From Chitinophaga pendula (lineage in GTDB: Bacteria; Bacteroidota; Bacteroidia; Chitinophagales; Chitinophagaceae): a DNA stretch of 64,000 bases. Under the pieces are notes generated by a model, which saw nothing but the letters and a program-made list of their open reading frames with translations, did no database searches and was not told the DNA's origin. Shown piece by piece: positions 17,993 through 28,000 of the stretch. The translations under genes were made by a program, and so were the position numbers. Each line of letters starts with the position of its first letter. Position 1 is the first letter of the stretch. Location of the stretch: the NCBI RefSeq assembly GCF_020386615.1, contig NZ_CP077769.1, positions 1,240,001 through 1,304,000 of the forward strand, written 5' to 3'.

Positions 17993-18892
17993 ATGCAACA
18001 GTCTGCTCTCAAGATACAAGATGCAATGGCCTTGTATAAAACGGCCCCCACAGAATACGTATATGAAGATACCTCTTCCAACGAATTCCTGGTCGCAGAC
18101 AACAGTGACAGCAAACGGCAAGGAGAACCTATCCGCGCAGATCACTATGGTATTATCCTATGTCTCAAAGGTAACTGCAGGAAGACCGTAGATCATCATA
18201 CCTTCGACGTTGCCCCACAGACTATACACTTGGTAGCACCCCGCCAGCTGGCAGCCTATGATCACGGCAGTACCAACCTGCAGCTGAAAATGATATTTTT
18301 CAAACGTTCCTTCCTCGACAGCCTCAAAATACCCGATGCCCTGATAGATCAACTGCTCCATATGCCGGCAGAATACCCGCCAATCTATAAACTGGAAAAG
18401 GCAGACTACACAGATATCTTGCAACTCGTACAGGACATCGAAAAAGAAAGCAAAGGCCAGCGGCAATGGAACATGCAGATCGTACGCCTGCGGATGGTAG
18501 AACTCCTGTTCCGTATGCACCGCAGCTGCGAAGACTGCGCACAGGGCCGCGTCCGGTCATCTAACCGCAGTATTCAGCTGGTACAGGACTTCCGGAAAAT
18601 GATAGACCTGCATTACCGCGAACTGAAGCAGGTAGAAGATTATGCACGACTACTACACGTCAGTGCCAAACATCTCAGTGAAACCATCAAACAGGAAACC
18701 GGAGACACCGCATTGACACACATCCATCAGCGTATTCTCCTCGAAGCCCAGTTCCTCCTTAATTACTCTGCTTTCAGCATCAAAGAGATCACCGACTATC
18801 TCGGCTACGATTCCCTCTCACACTTTGGCCGCTTCTTCAAACAGAAAAAAGGCCTTGGACCCAAAGAATACCGCGCATCCGGTAATATTTGA
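17993..18892 (+). CDS. AraC family transcriptional regulator
   Basis: A 299-residue regulator. The N-terminal 190 residues form a cupin-like sensing half (GIILCLKGNCRKTVDHHTFDV). The C-terminal 100 residues hold the paired helix-turn-helix: VEDYARLLHVSAKHLSETIKQ and IKEITDYLGYDSLSHFGRFFK, with the conserved LGPKEYR ending. I start at the ATG at 17993 rather than the TTG at 17972. It probably activates the adjacent SDR gene through the 21-bp repeats at 16926-16966 (inference), and perhaps other carbonyl-metabolism genes. The ligand is unknown. Confidence 0.9.
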   Translation: MQQSALKIQDAMALYKTAPTEYVYEDTSSNEFLVADNSDSKRQGEPIRADHYGIILCLKGNCRKTVDHHTFDVAPQTIHLVAPRQLAAYDHGSTNLQLKMIFFKRSFLDSLKIPDALIDQLLHMPAEYPPIYKLEKADYTDILQLVQDIEKESKGQRQWNMQIVRLRMVELLFRMHRSCEDCAQGRVRSSNRSIQLVQDFRKMIDLHYRELKQVEDYARLLHVSAKHLSETIKQETGDTALTHIHQRILLEAQFLLNYSAFSIKEITDYLGYDSLSHFGRFFKQKKGLGPKEYRASGNI

Positions 18893-18913
18893 CATTTCTT
18901 CCGGTATTTTGGA

Positions 18914-18944
18914 TTGATCAGGCTTTACAGGGAGGATAACTTTG
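18914..18944 (+). promoter_or_regulatory. Bacteroidetes-type promoter of the superoxide dismutase operon
   Basis: TTG at 18914-18916, a 20-nt spacer and TAACTTTG at 18937-18944 match the Bacteroidetes housekeeping consensus. The -7 element ends 21 bp before the sod start codon. Confidence 0.75.
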
Positions 18945-18965
18945 TAACATCAAAAACAAAACAAG

Positions 18966-19595
18966 ATGATACATAGCGAATACCCTTTCGAAGTACCCGC
19001 GCTGACATACGCATTTGATGCGCTGGAACCTGCCATAGACAAAACAACCATGGAAATACATCATGATAAACATCATGGAGCTTATGTTACTAACCTGAAT
19101 AACGCAGTGAAAGGTTCAGCGCTGGAAAAAGTGAACCTGGGCGCCCTGCTGACCAATGTCTCCAAACATAGCGCCGCCGTACGTAACAACGCCGGCGGAC
19201 ACTACAATCACTCCCTCTTCTGGACCTTACTCTCTCCAAAACCTGCTGCATTGACAGATGGACCGCTCAAAGATGCCATACAACAACGCTGGGGAACGGT
19301 GGATACCTTTATCGAAACATTCAATAAAGAAGCCCTGCAACGCTTTGGGTCCGGTTGGGTATGGCTCATTGTAAAATTCAATGGCGAACTGGAGATCGTA
19401 TCCACTCCCAACCAGGACAACCCGCTGATGGATGTATTACAGGCTGGCCGTGGTACACCCGTAATAGGACTGGATGTATGGGAACATGCCTATTACCTGC
19501 ATTATCAGAACAAACGCGCCGATTATGTAAGCGCCTTCTGGAAAGTACTGGACTGGAAGGTAGTCAACGATCTCTACACCAAAACCAAACAATAA
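18966..19595 (+). CDS. sodB: Superoxide dismutase, Fe/Mn family
   Basis: A 209-residue Fe/Mn superoxide dismutase, converting superoxide into oxygen and hydrogen peroxide in the cytoplasm (no signal peptide). The four metal ligands can be placed by alignment with the family: H32 (MEIHHDKHH), H82 (HYNHSLFW), D170 and H174 (LDVWEHAYYLHY). The GSGWVWL segment is also conserved. Whether iron, manganese or both are used cannot be decided by eye, so the symbol is a working label. First gene of a tight cluster with DUF2480 (6-bp gap) and an FMN-reductase-like gene, with its own TAnnTTTG promoter. Confidence 0.95.
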   Translation: MIHSEYPFEVPALTYAFDALEPAIDKTTMEIHHDKHHGAYVTNLNNAVKGSALEKVNLGALLTNVSKHSAAVRNNAGGHYNHSLFWTLLSPKPAALTDGPLKDAIQQRWGTVDTFIETFNKEALQRFGSGWVWLIVKFNGELEIVSTPNQDNPLMDVLQAGRGTPVIGLDVWEHAYYLHYQNKRADYVSAFWKVLDWKVVNDLYTKTKQ

Positions 19596-19601
19596 TTACA
19601 T

Positions 19602-20108
19602 ATGGATAACATACGGAACAGGATAGCTGAATCTGGTATTATTGTTGTTGATCTGCTGCAATACAGACCGGACGAAAGAGAGATGGATGTCGTCGACATA
19701 GCCCCCTGGCTACAGCAAGGATTATTATTCAAAGAAAAGGATTTCAGGGCAGCCGTAGCAACAGTAGACTGGTCAGCCTATTCAGATCGCTATGTGACCA
19801 TATGTTGCTCTACGGATGCAATCGTTCCTTATTGGGCTTTTGCATTCGTAGCCGTTCACCTGCAACCCTATGCTGCCGCCATCGGTATGGGCAGCCTGGA
19901 CCAATGGATACGTCACCTCTGGCTGCAACAATTGGATAAGGCGGCTTTTTCGGCATTCGGCCAACAAAAGATAGTATTAAAAGCAAGGAATGAAGTTCCC
20001 CCGGAAATATATGTGAAAGCGGCTACGTTGCTGAATGAGCATGTGGCATCACTGATGTATGGAGAGGCCGGTTCCCCGATTATATTACATAAGCGAACGA
20101 CTAAGTGA
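19602..20108 (+). CDS. DUF2480 family protein
   Basis: A 168-residue cytoplasmic protein matching my memory of the Bacteroidetes-specific DUF2480 family: GIIVVDLLQYRP, DIAPWLQQGLLFKEKDFR, and the block DWSAYSDRYVTICCSTDAIV followed by YWAF. No biochemical function is established. It follows the superoxide dismutase gene by 6 bp and precedes the FMN-reductase-like gene by one base, so all three are probably one transcript. Two adjacent cysteines (ICCS) sit in the most conserved region and could be functional (inference). Confidence 0.85.
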   Translation: MDNIRNRIAESGIIVVDLLQYRPDEREMDVVDIAPWLQQGLLFKEKDFRAAVATVDWSAYSDRYVTICCSTDAIVPYWAFAFVAVHLQPYAAAIGMGSLDQWIRHLWLQQLDKAAFSAFGQQKIVLKARNEVPPEIYVKAATLLNEHVASLMYGEAGSPIILHKRTTK

Positions 20109-20109
20109 A

Positions 20110-20676
20110 ATGAAAGTATTGATATTTAACGGCGCCAATGACAGACATCCCAATTCCAGCGGAACTGCACTGGCAAAATTGCTGGAAGAAAAGATAGACG
20201 CTACCGGTGCGGCAGTAAGTACCTACCACTTACATGAAGGACATATTCCCTTTTTCGATATGCACCTGTCACAGGTCCCTTTCTCCGTAGAGGTAATGGC
20301 AGCAGCATTTCAACAGGCAGATGTACACATATGGCTCACACCGCTATACCATGGCGGCATGGCAGGGGCTATGAAGAATTGCCTGGACTGGCTGGAAGTA
20401 ACCAGTAAAGGCATACTGCCTTATCTCACCGGCAAGACAATAGGGCTGGTTTGCTGGGCAGATGGCCTCCATGCCTTGCAGGGGATCAATGCTATGGACG
20501 CTGTAGCCAAGTCCCTGCGCGCCTGGGTATTACCCTATACGCTACCCCTGGCAAAACAACAGCTGTTTATAGACCCCGCCAAGAGTAGCCTGCAGGATAT
20601 CACCAGTCAACGGTTTGATAAAATGATCAGCTTACTCCTGCAGACCGACAGAGCTACGGTAACGGATATATTATAA
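20110..20676 (+). CDS. NADPH-dependent FMN reductase-like flavoprotein
   Basis: A 188-residue flavodoxin-fold protein. The start at 20110 (MKVLIFNGANDRHPNSSG) is chosen over an in-frame ATG at 20059 that would overlap the previous gene by 50 bp; it gives the correct beta-strand and phosphate-binding loop. The segment LTPLYHGGMAGAMKNCLDWL corresponds to the flavin-contacting loop of the NADPH-dependent FMN reductase family. It probably reduces a quinone, azo or metal substrate in the cytoplasm. Its place after sod suggests a redox-stress role (inference). Its last six bases overlap the end of the convergent PepSY gene. Confidence 0.85.
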   Translation: MKVLIFNGANDRHPNSSGTALAKLLEEKIDATGAAVSTYHLHEGHIPFFDMHLSQVPFSVEVMAAAFQQADVHIWLTPLYHGGMAGAMKNCLDWLEVTSKGILPYLTGKTIGLVCWADGLHALQGINAMDAVAKSLRAWVLPYTLPLAKQQLFIDPAKSSLQDITSQRFDKMISLLLQTDRATVTDIL

Positions 20677-21795
20677 TGCGACCACCTGCTTGTGCCCTCT
20701 CTTCGACCGGCTATGCAGCTTACGATACCAGAGTAATCCGCCTGTTATAGACAACAGACCAGGTAATAATCCAAAAAATACATACAATAGTTTGATAAGC
20801 GTGTCGCCATAGTTACCGGTATGCAAAGGATGCACCATGCCCTCCAATAGTTGCCCCCAGCTGCGCTCCTCCAGCCTGGAAATATTTTTGATCCGGCCGG
20901 TCATAACATCCGTAGTGACCGTGTTACCAGCTTTTGCAAATATCCGTGGTTGCCCCGGTAGCGAACCGCTTACCCGGAATGGTTTGCCAGGCTGTACCGG
21001 CAGGTATACTGACACCGGATGCAGACCGGGGATAGCCTGCAGCGAGCGGGCATATAACACATCCAGCGACTGATGCAACACTTGGGGAGCAGGGGCAGCC
21101 ACCTGTTTACGTTGCCAGGTAGCTGCGTCGAACCCGAACAGGTTCATCCAGAAGCCTGTAAAAAACAGGATCATATTGGGCAGCAGGCTCCAAACCCCTA
21201 CGATACGATGCAAACCTGAACTAAAGGTCCGCCAGTTCTTACGCGATAGCTTCACCCGGAAAGTGAATACCTGCCAGCAATGTTTCCGGTAAATAATGAT
21301 ACCGGTCATACACGACACCAACATAGCGATACCCATCAGTGCAGTAAGCAGGATACCTGGCATGCCCCACTGAAAACAGAAGTGGAACTGGTAGATCCAG
21401 TACACCAGGCCGGTAGCCAGCTCCCGGTAGCTGCCTTCCCGGATCACCCGGCCTGTATAAGGGTTTATACTGGTTAATCCGAGGTCGTACGTATGCACAT
21501 TACCGTCATTGCCATATAAGCGGAATTCTGCTGCAAGGTCCTTTTCACCGGGATTAGTCCAGGCGATACCTTCCAGCTGCGTATGCCGGGAGGTGATGAT
21601 CCTGTACAGACTGTCCAGCGGTAGCCGCTGCTGATGTGGGGCGGCTGTTATCGCCAGCCGTTCCCGGTTGGCGTAATGATCGATCTCGGGCATAAATACC
21701 AGGATTGACCCGCTGATGCCCAGCAGCAGCAGCAGCAACCCCGTTGCCAATCCGGTAATGCTATGTATGGTGAAAAACCATCGGTTGAGTTTCAT
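20671..21795 (-). CDS. PepSY-associated membrane protein (iron-regulated type)
   Basis: A 374-residue inner-membrane protein starting MKLNRWFFTIHSITGLATG. It has about four transmembrane helices (around 10-35, 135-160, 190-215 and 330-355) separated by periplasmic PepSY-type regions (LDSLYRIITSRHTQLEGIAW; LARSLQAIPGL-like). Family members are often encoded beside TonB siderophore receptors and are thought to help release or reduce iron from siderophores. Here the gene starts 11 bp after the TonB receptor stop, supporting that role (inference). Conserved His residues in the helices (TIHSITG, YQFHFCFQWG, GLHRIVG) could bind haem. Confidence 0.88.
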   Translation of the reverse strand: MKLNRWFFTIHSITGLATGLLLLLLGISGSILVFMPEIDHYANRERLAITAAPHQQRLPLDSLYRIITSRHTQLEGIAWTNPGEKDLAAEFRLYGNDGNVHTYDLGLTSINPYTGRVIREGSYRELATGLVYWIYQFHFCFQWGMPGILLTALMGIAMLVSCMTGIIIYRKHCWQVFTFRVKLSRKNWRTFSSGLHRIVGVWSLLPNMILFFTGFWMNLFGFDAATWQRKQVAAPAPQVLHQSLDVLYARSLQAIPGLHPVSVYLPVQPGKPFRVSGSLPGQPRIFAKAGNTVTTDVMTGRIKNISRLEERSWGQLLEGMVHPLHTGNYGDTLIKLLYVFFGLLPGLLSITGGLLWYRKLHSRSKRGHKQVVAL

Positions 21796-21806
21796 AATGG
21801 TCGTTG

Positions 21807-23933
21807 CTAAAGAGATACGTTAATGCCGGCACGCACCTGGAAAGGCTGGCCGATTGCTGCTGTCGCCGTATTGGAAAAACCTCCGGTAAAGTAGCGGCGA
21901 TTGGTGATGTTATCGGCGTTCACCTGTATGCCTATTTTCCTGATCGTATAACCCAGTGCCATATCCCAGATCATATAGGCCGGCAATACAAACTGCGGTT
22001 TGCTGATAATACCTACCTGCTCACTCACATAACGGGTGCCCCCGCTGATATGCCATCCTTTTAACTTTCCCTCCGGCAGGCGATACGTGAGCCAGCAATT
22101 GGCCATGTGCTGTGGGGCATTGTTGAAACGCGCCCCTTTTTTACCCAGCTCACTGTCAGATATCAGCGTATGGTCATTGAAGGCATAACCAGCCACAATG
22201 TCCCATTGCCGGTATTGCCCTTGTAGTGTAAGCTCTGCTCCCCGGCTACGGCTGCCTTCCAGGGCTATCTGCCGGTTGGGATTGTCTGCCGCAGGTGCCG
22301 GCGCCAGTATGTTACGATAGTTGATCTGGTACAACGCAGCAGTCAAGGAGAGCTGCGGCAACAGATCGGTCTTATATCCCAGCTCATATTGTACCGCTTT
22401 CCTGGGCGGGAAAGGCCCTCCGTTGCGGGTATTGTTGGAGTTCTGTGGGGTAAAGGACTGGGAATAACTACCGTATACAGACATATTTTCCTGTAACCGG
22501 TATACCAACCCGGCGCGGGGAATAAATGCATCCGCATCAGAGCGGTTACCCTGCGTAGCATCTTTAGCAGATAACGGTGTCTGCCGCAGACGATAGTTAT
22601 CATAACGAAGCCCCAGGTTAACGATCAGCTTTTTAGTGATCGAGATCTCATCCGATACATAGAACCCCAGCAGCTGTATCGCCTGTTTGTTATCATCGAA
22701 ATAATCATAGTTATAGGTAGCTGGCTGATCCTTGCTATAGTCCGGATGATAGATATTGATGGTCGGCGCCTTGGCATACCGGTAGTCGTTTTTTAACCAG
22801 CCGTAGTTATTGTAGTCTATACCGAAGAGTATACTATGTTGCATACGAGCCAGGCGTGTCTTGTAATGCAGGAATGCCGTCGTCTGCCAGCTGTATTGCT
22901 CATATAGCCAGTCCTGGAATCCTCGCTCTACAGAATCTTTGGTTACTGCCTTCAGGGGGATATGATCCGTATAGTCAAAAGAGTTCCGTACATACCTTTC
23001 CATAATGGTCAGCTGTAAACGTGGATGAAAGGTATGTGTAAAGGTGAGCGTGGCAGAACGGTTATGCAACTTGCCATAGTCGGTAGGACTTTGCGGCGTC
23101 AGGTGTGCGGGTACTGATTGGAAATCGAAGCTGCCGTCAGGTAATGACAATACATATGCGCCACGATCGTATTGTTGTACGGCTCTCGCATAATTGTAAT
23201 TAATAGCAGCTTTAATAGTAGTACGTGCAGTGGGCTGCCAGCTGATAGTAGGGGCCAGCAGGATATTTTGCTGGAACTGGTAATCACGAAAACTATGACT
23301 TTGGTCATACCCGGCAACAAACCGGTATAACAGGTTCTTACGTTTGTTCAGCGGACCGGTGGCATCTGCCATCAGCCTCACCTGATCATATCGCCCGTAG
23401 GTAGCAGACAATTGCGTCTGTTGTGTAGATAAAGGCTGTTTGGTCACCATATTGATCACTCCTCCGGGCATTGCCTCGCTATATAGTACGGAAGCGGGAC
23501 CTTTTAGTACCTCTACCCGTTCTATATTGTATAATAGCGGTTGCTGGCTCCAGAGGAACAGGTTACCGCGGATACCGTCGAACAGCAGGTAGCTGCTGCC
23601 AAAAGGATAATAACCGGTAAACCCCCGCATGGAAAACGCCCCCATGCCATTATTGGCTTTCACGCCGGTCATTACGTTGGATAGATCATTCAATGTAATA
23701 GATTGCCTGTCTTGTAAGAGCTGCTGTGGAATAGGCTGTATACTCTGCGGTGTGGCAATTTGTAAAGTCTGGACACGACTCCCTGTATTGGAGTAGCGGG
23801 TATGGTAGTGATTCCCTTTGTCTCCCGCCACCACGACTTCCGATAGCTCTTTTACCGTAAGACTGTCTGGGGCTTGCGCGTGCAGTAAGGTCATAGGCAA
23901 AAGACTGCCTATGATCATATATATGAACTTCAT
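21807..23933 (-). CDS. TonB-dependent siderophore receptor
   Basis: A 708-residue outer-membrane receptor. The start at 23933 gives the signal peptide MKFIYMIIGSLLPMTLLHAQ; a longer frame adds 25 poorly coding residues. The plug domain is seen as QSITLNDLSNVMTGVKANNG, FSMRGFTGYYPFG and VEVLKGPASVLYSEAMPGGV. The barrel ends with the family's FQVRAGINVSL, closing in an aromatic-poor strand. There is no N-terminal STN signalling extension. It is of the FhuA / ferrichrome-iron receptor type and imports an Fe-siderophore powered by TonB. It lies between a small Cys protein and a PepSY gene in an apparent iron-uptake operon. Confidence 0.93.
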   Translation of the reverse strand: MKFIYMIIGSLLPMTLLHAQAPDSLTVKELSEVVVAGDKGNHYHTRYSNTGSRVQTLQIATPQSIQPIPQQLLQDRQSITLNDLSNVMTGVKANNGMGAFSMRGFTGYYPFGSSYLLFDGIRGNLFLWSQQPLLYNIERVEVLKGPASVLYSEAMPGGVINMVTKQPLSTQQTQLSATYGRYDQVRLMADATGPLNKRKNLLYRFVAGYDQSHSFRDYQFQQNILLAPTISWQPTARTTIKAAINYNYARAVQQYDRGAYVLSLPDGSFDFQSVPAHLTPQSPTDYGKLHNRSATLTFTHTFHPRLQLTIMERYVRNSFDYTDHIPLKAVTKDSVERGFQDWLYEQYSWQTTAFLHYKTRLARMQHSILFGIDYNNYGWLKNDYRYAKAPTINIYHPDYSKDQPATYNYDYFDDNKQAIQLLGFYVSDEISITKKLIVNLGLRYDNYRLRQTPLSAKDATQGNRSDADAFIPRAGLVYRLQENMSVYGSYSQSFTPQNSNNTRNGGPFPPRKAVQYELGYKTDLLPQLSLTAALYQINYRNILAPAPAADNPNRQIALEGSRSRGAELTLQGQYRQWDIVAGYAFNDHTLISDSELGKKGARFNNAPQHMANCWLTYRLPEGKLKGWHISGGTRYVSEQVGIISKPQFVLPAYMIWDMALGYTIRKIGIQVNADNITNRRYFTGGFSNTATAAIGQPFQVRAGINVSL

Positions 23934-24043
23934 GTACGAAATACAGTTTGGATAATAAGGAGGATAAAACAGCAGTATGGCGAACAGCAGTAATGCTGCT
24001 GCAGGCAAATACCGGACATACTGATAACAATAAAAAGGCAGGA

Positions 24044-24415
24044 TCAGCAGCAGGGGGGCTGGAAGGGAGCGCGCAGATGCCCTCCGGGCAGCGCGGTAAG
24101 ATACCAGGATGACTGTCTATAAGAGGGCTGACCCGGCGACGCAGGCAATGCTATGATAGCAGTATCTCCCATCAGGTCAGGTGTTTGCTTTTCTTTGACG
24201 CCACCGGAATTGGTGCGTTCTTTCTGGTCGTCCTGCTGTAACTGTTTCCGGAGATGACATTTACCATTACAATGCATAGCCGGCTTATCACGGTTTTCGC
24301 AGAGTACCCGCGCAATGAAGGGCTGGTTCAACTCATATTCCCATAGGGAAAACACACTACGAAATGGCTGTAGCAGTACCCCGGCGATAATAATGAATAT
24401 GACAATCCCCCTCAT
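24044..24415 (-). CDS. Small Cys-motif membrane protein near TonB receptor
   Basis: A 123-residue protein; the ATG at 24415 is preferred to a GTG at 24439 because it gives a clean N-terminal hydrophobic segment (MRGIVIFIIIAGVLLQPF). The recognisable core is NQPFIARVLCENRDKPAMHC followed by NGKCHLRKQL, with C39, C49 and C53. I recall similar small proteins beside TonB iron receptors in Bacteroidetes, but no function is established. The three cysteines on the exported side could bind a metal (inference). The C-terminal half is low-complexity and rich in P, S and Q. It is first in the putative iron operon, 110 bp before the receptor. Confidence 0.7.
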   Translation of the reverse strand: MRGIVIFIIIAGVLLQPFRSVFSLWEYELNQPFIARVLCENRDKPAMHCNGKCHLRKQLQQDDQKERTNSGGVKEKQTPDLMGDTAIIALPASPGQPSYRQSSWYLTALPGGHLRAPFQPPCC

Positions 24416-25054
24416 AAAGGCGTAAAGGTAAGATAACACCTGGATAAGTTCATGATCGGAGCCGAAAAATGAAACAGCAGCCCTGAAAAGTGAAACTGCT
24501 GATCAATTCCAATTTTCTCACACATCCGGCACTGAATGAGCGAACATGTACTTATCAAGCAAAAAAATATTTGCTGTAGCAAGGGTAAAAGCAATTTTGC
24601 CAGGTATCTATGTTAATTATAGGCAGTAACCAAAATCATGCATCATTTTACCGCTATCATTACTTGTAGACTGACGGGTATGAAATAAAGGCGATAGGCT
24701 GTGCCCTTATAATATACTTATAAGACAAGATATGTTAGCCAGGCAGGCCGCTATAGAACCGGCTGTATGGGACCAGAATACAAAGTAACGTATATAACCA
24801 AAATTTGAATTGCTTCACCAATTTTTCACCACTACAACTATTGTAGTTAAAAAAGTTACAATCAAAATTATGTATGAGAACAATCAAGAAAGAATTATTG
24901 TCATGAAATCCGCATGCCTAAGAGCGATATCCCTGTATATTAAATAAAACAGCATTACCGCTATCATGTTTTAACCGATTTTTTGCGCTTGGACAGGCGC
25001 AAGGGGGACTCTTTGTCCGTAATGTCTATATCCTGCACTATTAAAATTCATCAA
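24416..25054 (+). promoter_or_regulatory. Long upstream region of the first susC gene
   Basis: 639 bp with no gene that I can support. It holds a 13-bp direct repeat TTACCGCTATCAT at 24648-24660 and 24955-24967, and an inverted repeat ACTACAA-CTA-TTGTAGT at 24831-24847. A hairpin TTGCGC/GCGCAA at 24983-25002 lies in the probable leader. No exact TAnnTTTG element was identified near the susC start. Confidence 0.45.
24831..24847. promoter_or_regulatory. Inverted repeat, operator candidate
   Basis: ACTACAA at 24831-24837 and TTGTAGT at 24841-24847 form a perfect 7-bp inverted repeat around CTA, about 210 bp upstream of the first susC. It is a plausible dimeric regulator site; no regulator gene is adjacent. 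Confidence 0.4.
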
Positions 25055-28000
25055 ATGAATGAATCAGTTTGCTACAGAAAGAAGTATGTATTGAAATGGC
25101 TGCCATTACTATTGGCAATTATCAGCTGCTGTATACAACCGGCTATTGCGCAGCAACAGGAGACCATCACCGTTGCGGGTAAAGTACGCATACGTACACG
25201 TGATGCAAAGGAAGAAACCGTACCAGGCATCAGCGTTGTCGAAAAGGGTACAAAGAACGGAACTGTCACTGGTGTTACAGGTGAATTCAGTATCCGGGTA
25301 AAGAACAATGCGACCCTGGTCATTACCATGGTAGGATATAAAACCAGGGAAGTACCGGTCACTGGCGCAACTTCGTCGTTCAGCCTCTTGTTGGACGAGG
25401 ATATTAGCGGATTGAAAGAAGTGGTAGTAACCGGCTTCCAGCAGATAGACAAGACCAAGTTTGCCGGTGCAGCTGTGAAGCTGAAAGCAGATGATATCAA
25501 AATGGACGGTATTGCCGATGTAAGCCGTATGCTGGAAGGGCGTGCGGCCGGCGTATCTGTACAGAACGTATCCGGTACTTTCGGTTCGGCACCTAAACTG
25601 CGTATCCGTGGTGCCACTTCCCTCACCGGTACTAACCGCCCGCTGTGGGTAGTAGATGGGATCGTACTCGAAGATGTGATCGATGTCACCAACGAACAGC
25701 TGTCCAGCGGTGATGCCGCCACTTTGCTGGCTTCCTCTGTAGCCGGCCTCAATACCAATGATATTGCCGATATCTATGTATTGAAAGATGCAGCTGCTAC
25801 CTCCCTCTATGGCGCCCGTGCCATGAACGGAGTAGTGGTGATCAATACCAAAAAAGGCCGTAGCGGTAAACTGCAGATCAACTATGCCGGTACTTTCAGC
25901 TCGCAGTTACGTCCCTCTTACAACAACTTTAACATCATGAACTCTGACGAACAGATGTCAGTGTTCTCCGAGATATATCGTAAAGGCTATTTTAACCTGG
26001 GCCGCATCGGCAACGAATCCGATAAAGGTGTATTTGGGAAAATGTATGATATGATGCAGCAGGTAGATCCCGCTACCGGCAAATTTACATTGGAAAATAC
26101 ACCGGAAGCGAGACGCGCCTACCTGGAACGTTATGCCAGGGCCAATACGGACTGGTTCCGCTTGTTGTTTAACAACTCGTTTATCCAGGAACATACTATC
26201 AGCTTATCCGGTGGTACGGATAAAATGCAGTCTTACTTTTCTGCCAGCTTCCTGAACGACAACGGGTGGACCATCGCGGACAAAGTAAGTCGCTACACCT
26301 TTAATGCCCAGACCAACTATAATATCTCCAGCAAACTATCCGCCGGCTTCATTGCCAGCGGTTCGGTGCGTAAACAGCAGGCTCCAGGTAGCCTTAACCG
26401 CACTGCCGACGCCGTATACGGTCGTATGAGCCGCGATTTCGATATTAACCCGTATAACTTTTCCCTCAGCACCAGCAGGGCCATGACGGCGTATGACCAG
26501 AATGGCAACCTGGAATATTTCACCCGCAACTTTGCACCGTTCAATATCATCAACGAGCTGCAGAATAACCGGGTAGACTTATCCGTAGTGGATGTGAAAC
26601 TGCAGGGTAACCTGGGATACAGCATCACCAAACACCTGCGTTACGACTTCCTGGGCGCTATCCGCTATGCGAAGACCACGCAGGAAGATATCGTCAATGA
26701 AAACTCCAACCGTGCTAATGCATACCGTGCCAACTACAATGCAACCATCGCCAGGGCCAACAGGTTCCTCTATGAGAACCCTGACTTCCCGAACGATCTG
26801 CCACGTGTAGTGATGCCTTCCGGTGGTTTCTACAATCGTAACGAAAACTCACTGACCAACTACGACTTCCGTAACAACATTACCTATACCCAGAGTTTTG
26901 GTAAACATGACCTGAACGTACTGGTAGGACAGCAGGTACGTTACGCCGACAGGCAAAATGCTTTCAATACCGGTTATGGATACCAGTATGACTATGGTGG
27001 TATTCCGATCGTTGACTACCGTATTGTTAAACAAAATGTGGAAAAAGGACTGCAATACTACGGTATGAATCGCCTGTATGACCGCTTCGTAGGCTTTTAT
27101 ACTACGGTGGACTATACCTTCAACAAGAAGTACAACTTCAAGGGAGCTGTACGTTATGATGGTTCCAATCAGCTGGGTAAATCACCTACCGCAAGATGGC
27201 TGCCCACCTGGAGTGTGAGTGGTGCGTGGAATGTTGACCAGGAGCCGTTCATGAAGGATATAAAAAGTATCAGCTTCCTGAAACTGAGAGGTAGCTATGG
27301 CCTCACTGCGGCTATGGGACGTGCTTCCAACTCCTCCATCGAATTACGGACTGTAAATACCGTTCGCCGTTTCAGTGATGAGATCGAATCCGGTATCGTG
27401 ATCCGTAACCTGGAAAACGCCGACCTTACCTGGGAAAAGAACTATGCCGCCAACCTCGGCGTGGATGCGTCCTTCTTCGACAGTCGTCTGAATGTGACTT
27501 TGGATGTGTACAACAAAAAAGGCTTCGATCTGATCGCGGATATCCGGCTGGCGGGTATAGGTGGGGAAACACAGAAGACCGCCAACTATGCCGATCTTAA
27601 GTCATCCGGTTTTGAAGTAACTGTAGGTGGAGAGATCGTACGCAAGAAAATATGGGGATGGTCTTCCAATGTCACCATGGGATACAATAAGAACAGGATC
27701 ACCAACGCCAAGAACACCCCTATCATCTTCAATCAGGTTAGGGCAGAAGGAGGCAACCAGGAAGGATACCCGGTTAATTCCCTGTTCTCGCTCGACTTCA
27801 AAGGACTGGAGCCTAATACCGGCGTTCCTTTGTTCGTAAATGAAGGCGGAGAAGTAGGCCGCGACGTCAACCTGCAGGACCGCGAGACCAAATATCTGAA
27901 ATATGAAGGTCCGGTAGATCCTACCGTAACCGGTGGCTGGGCTAACAACTTCCGTTATAAGGCATTTACGCTGAATGTGTTGTTTACCTTCCAGGCAGGT

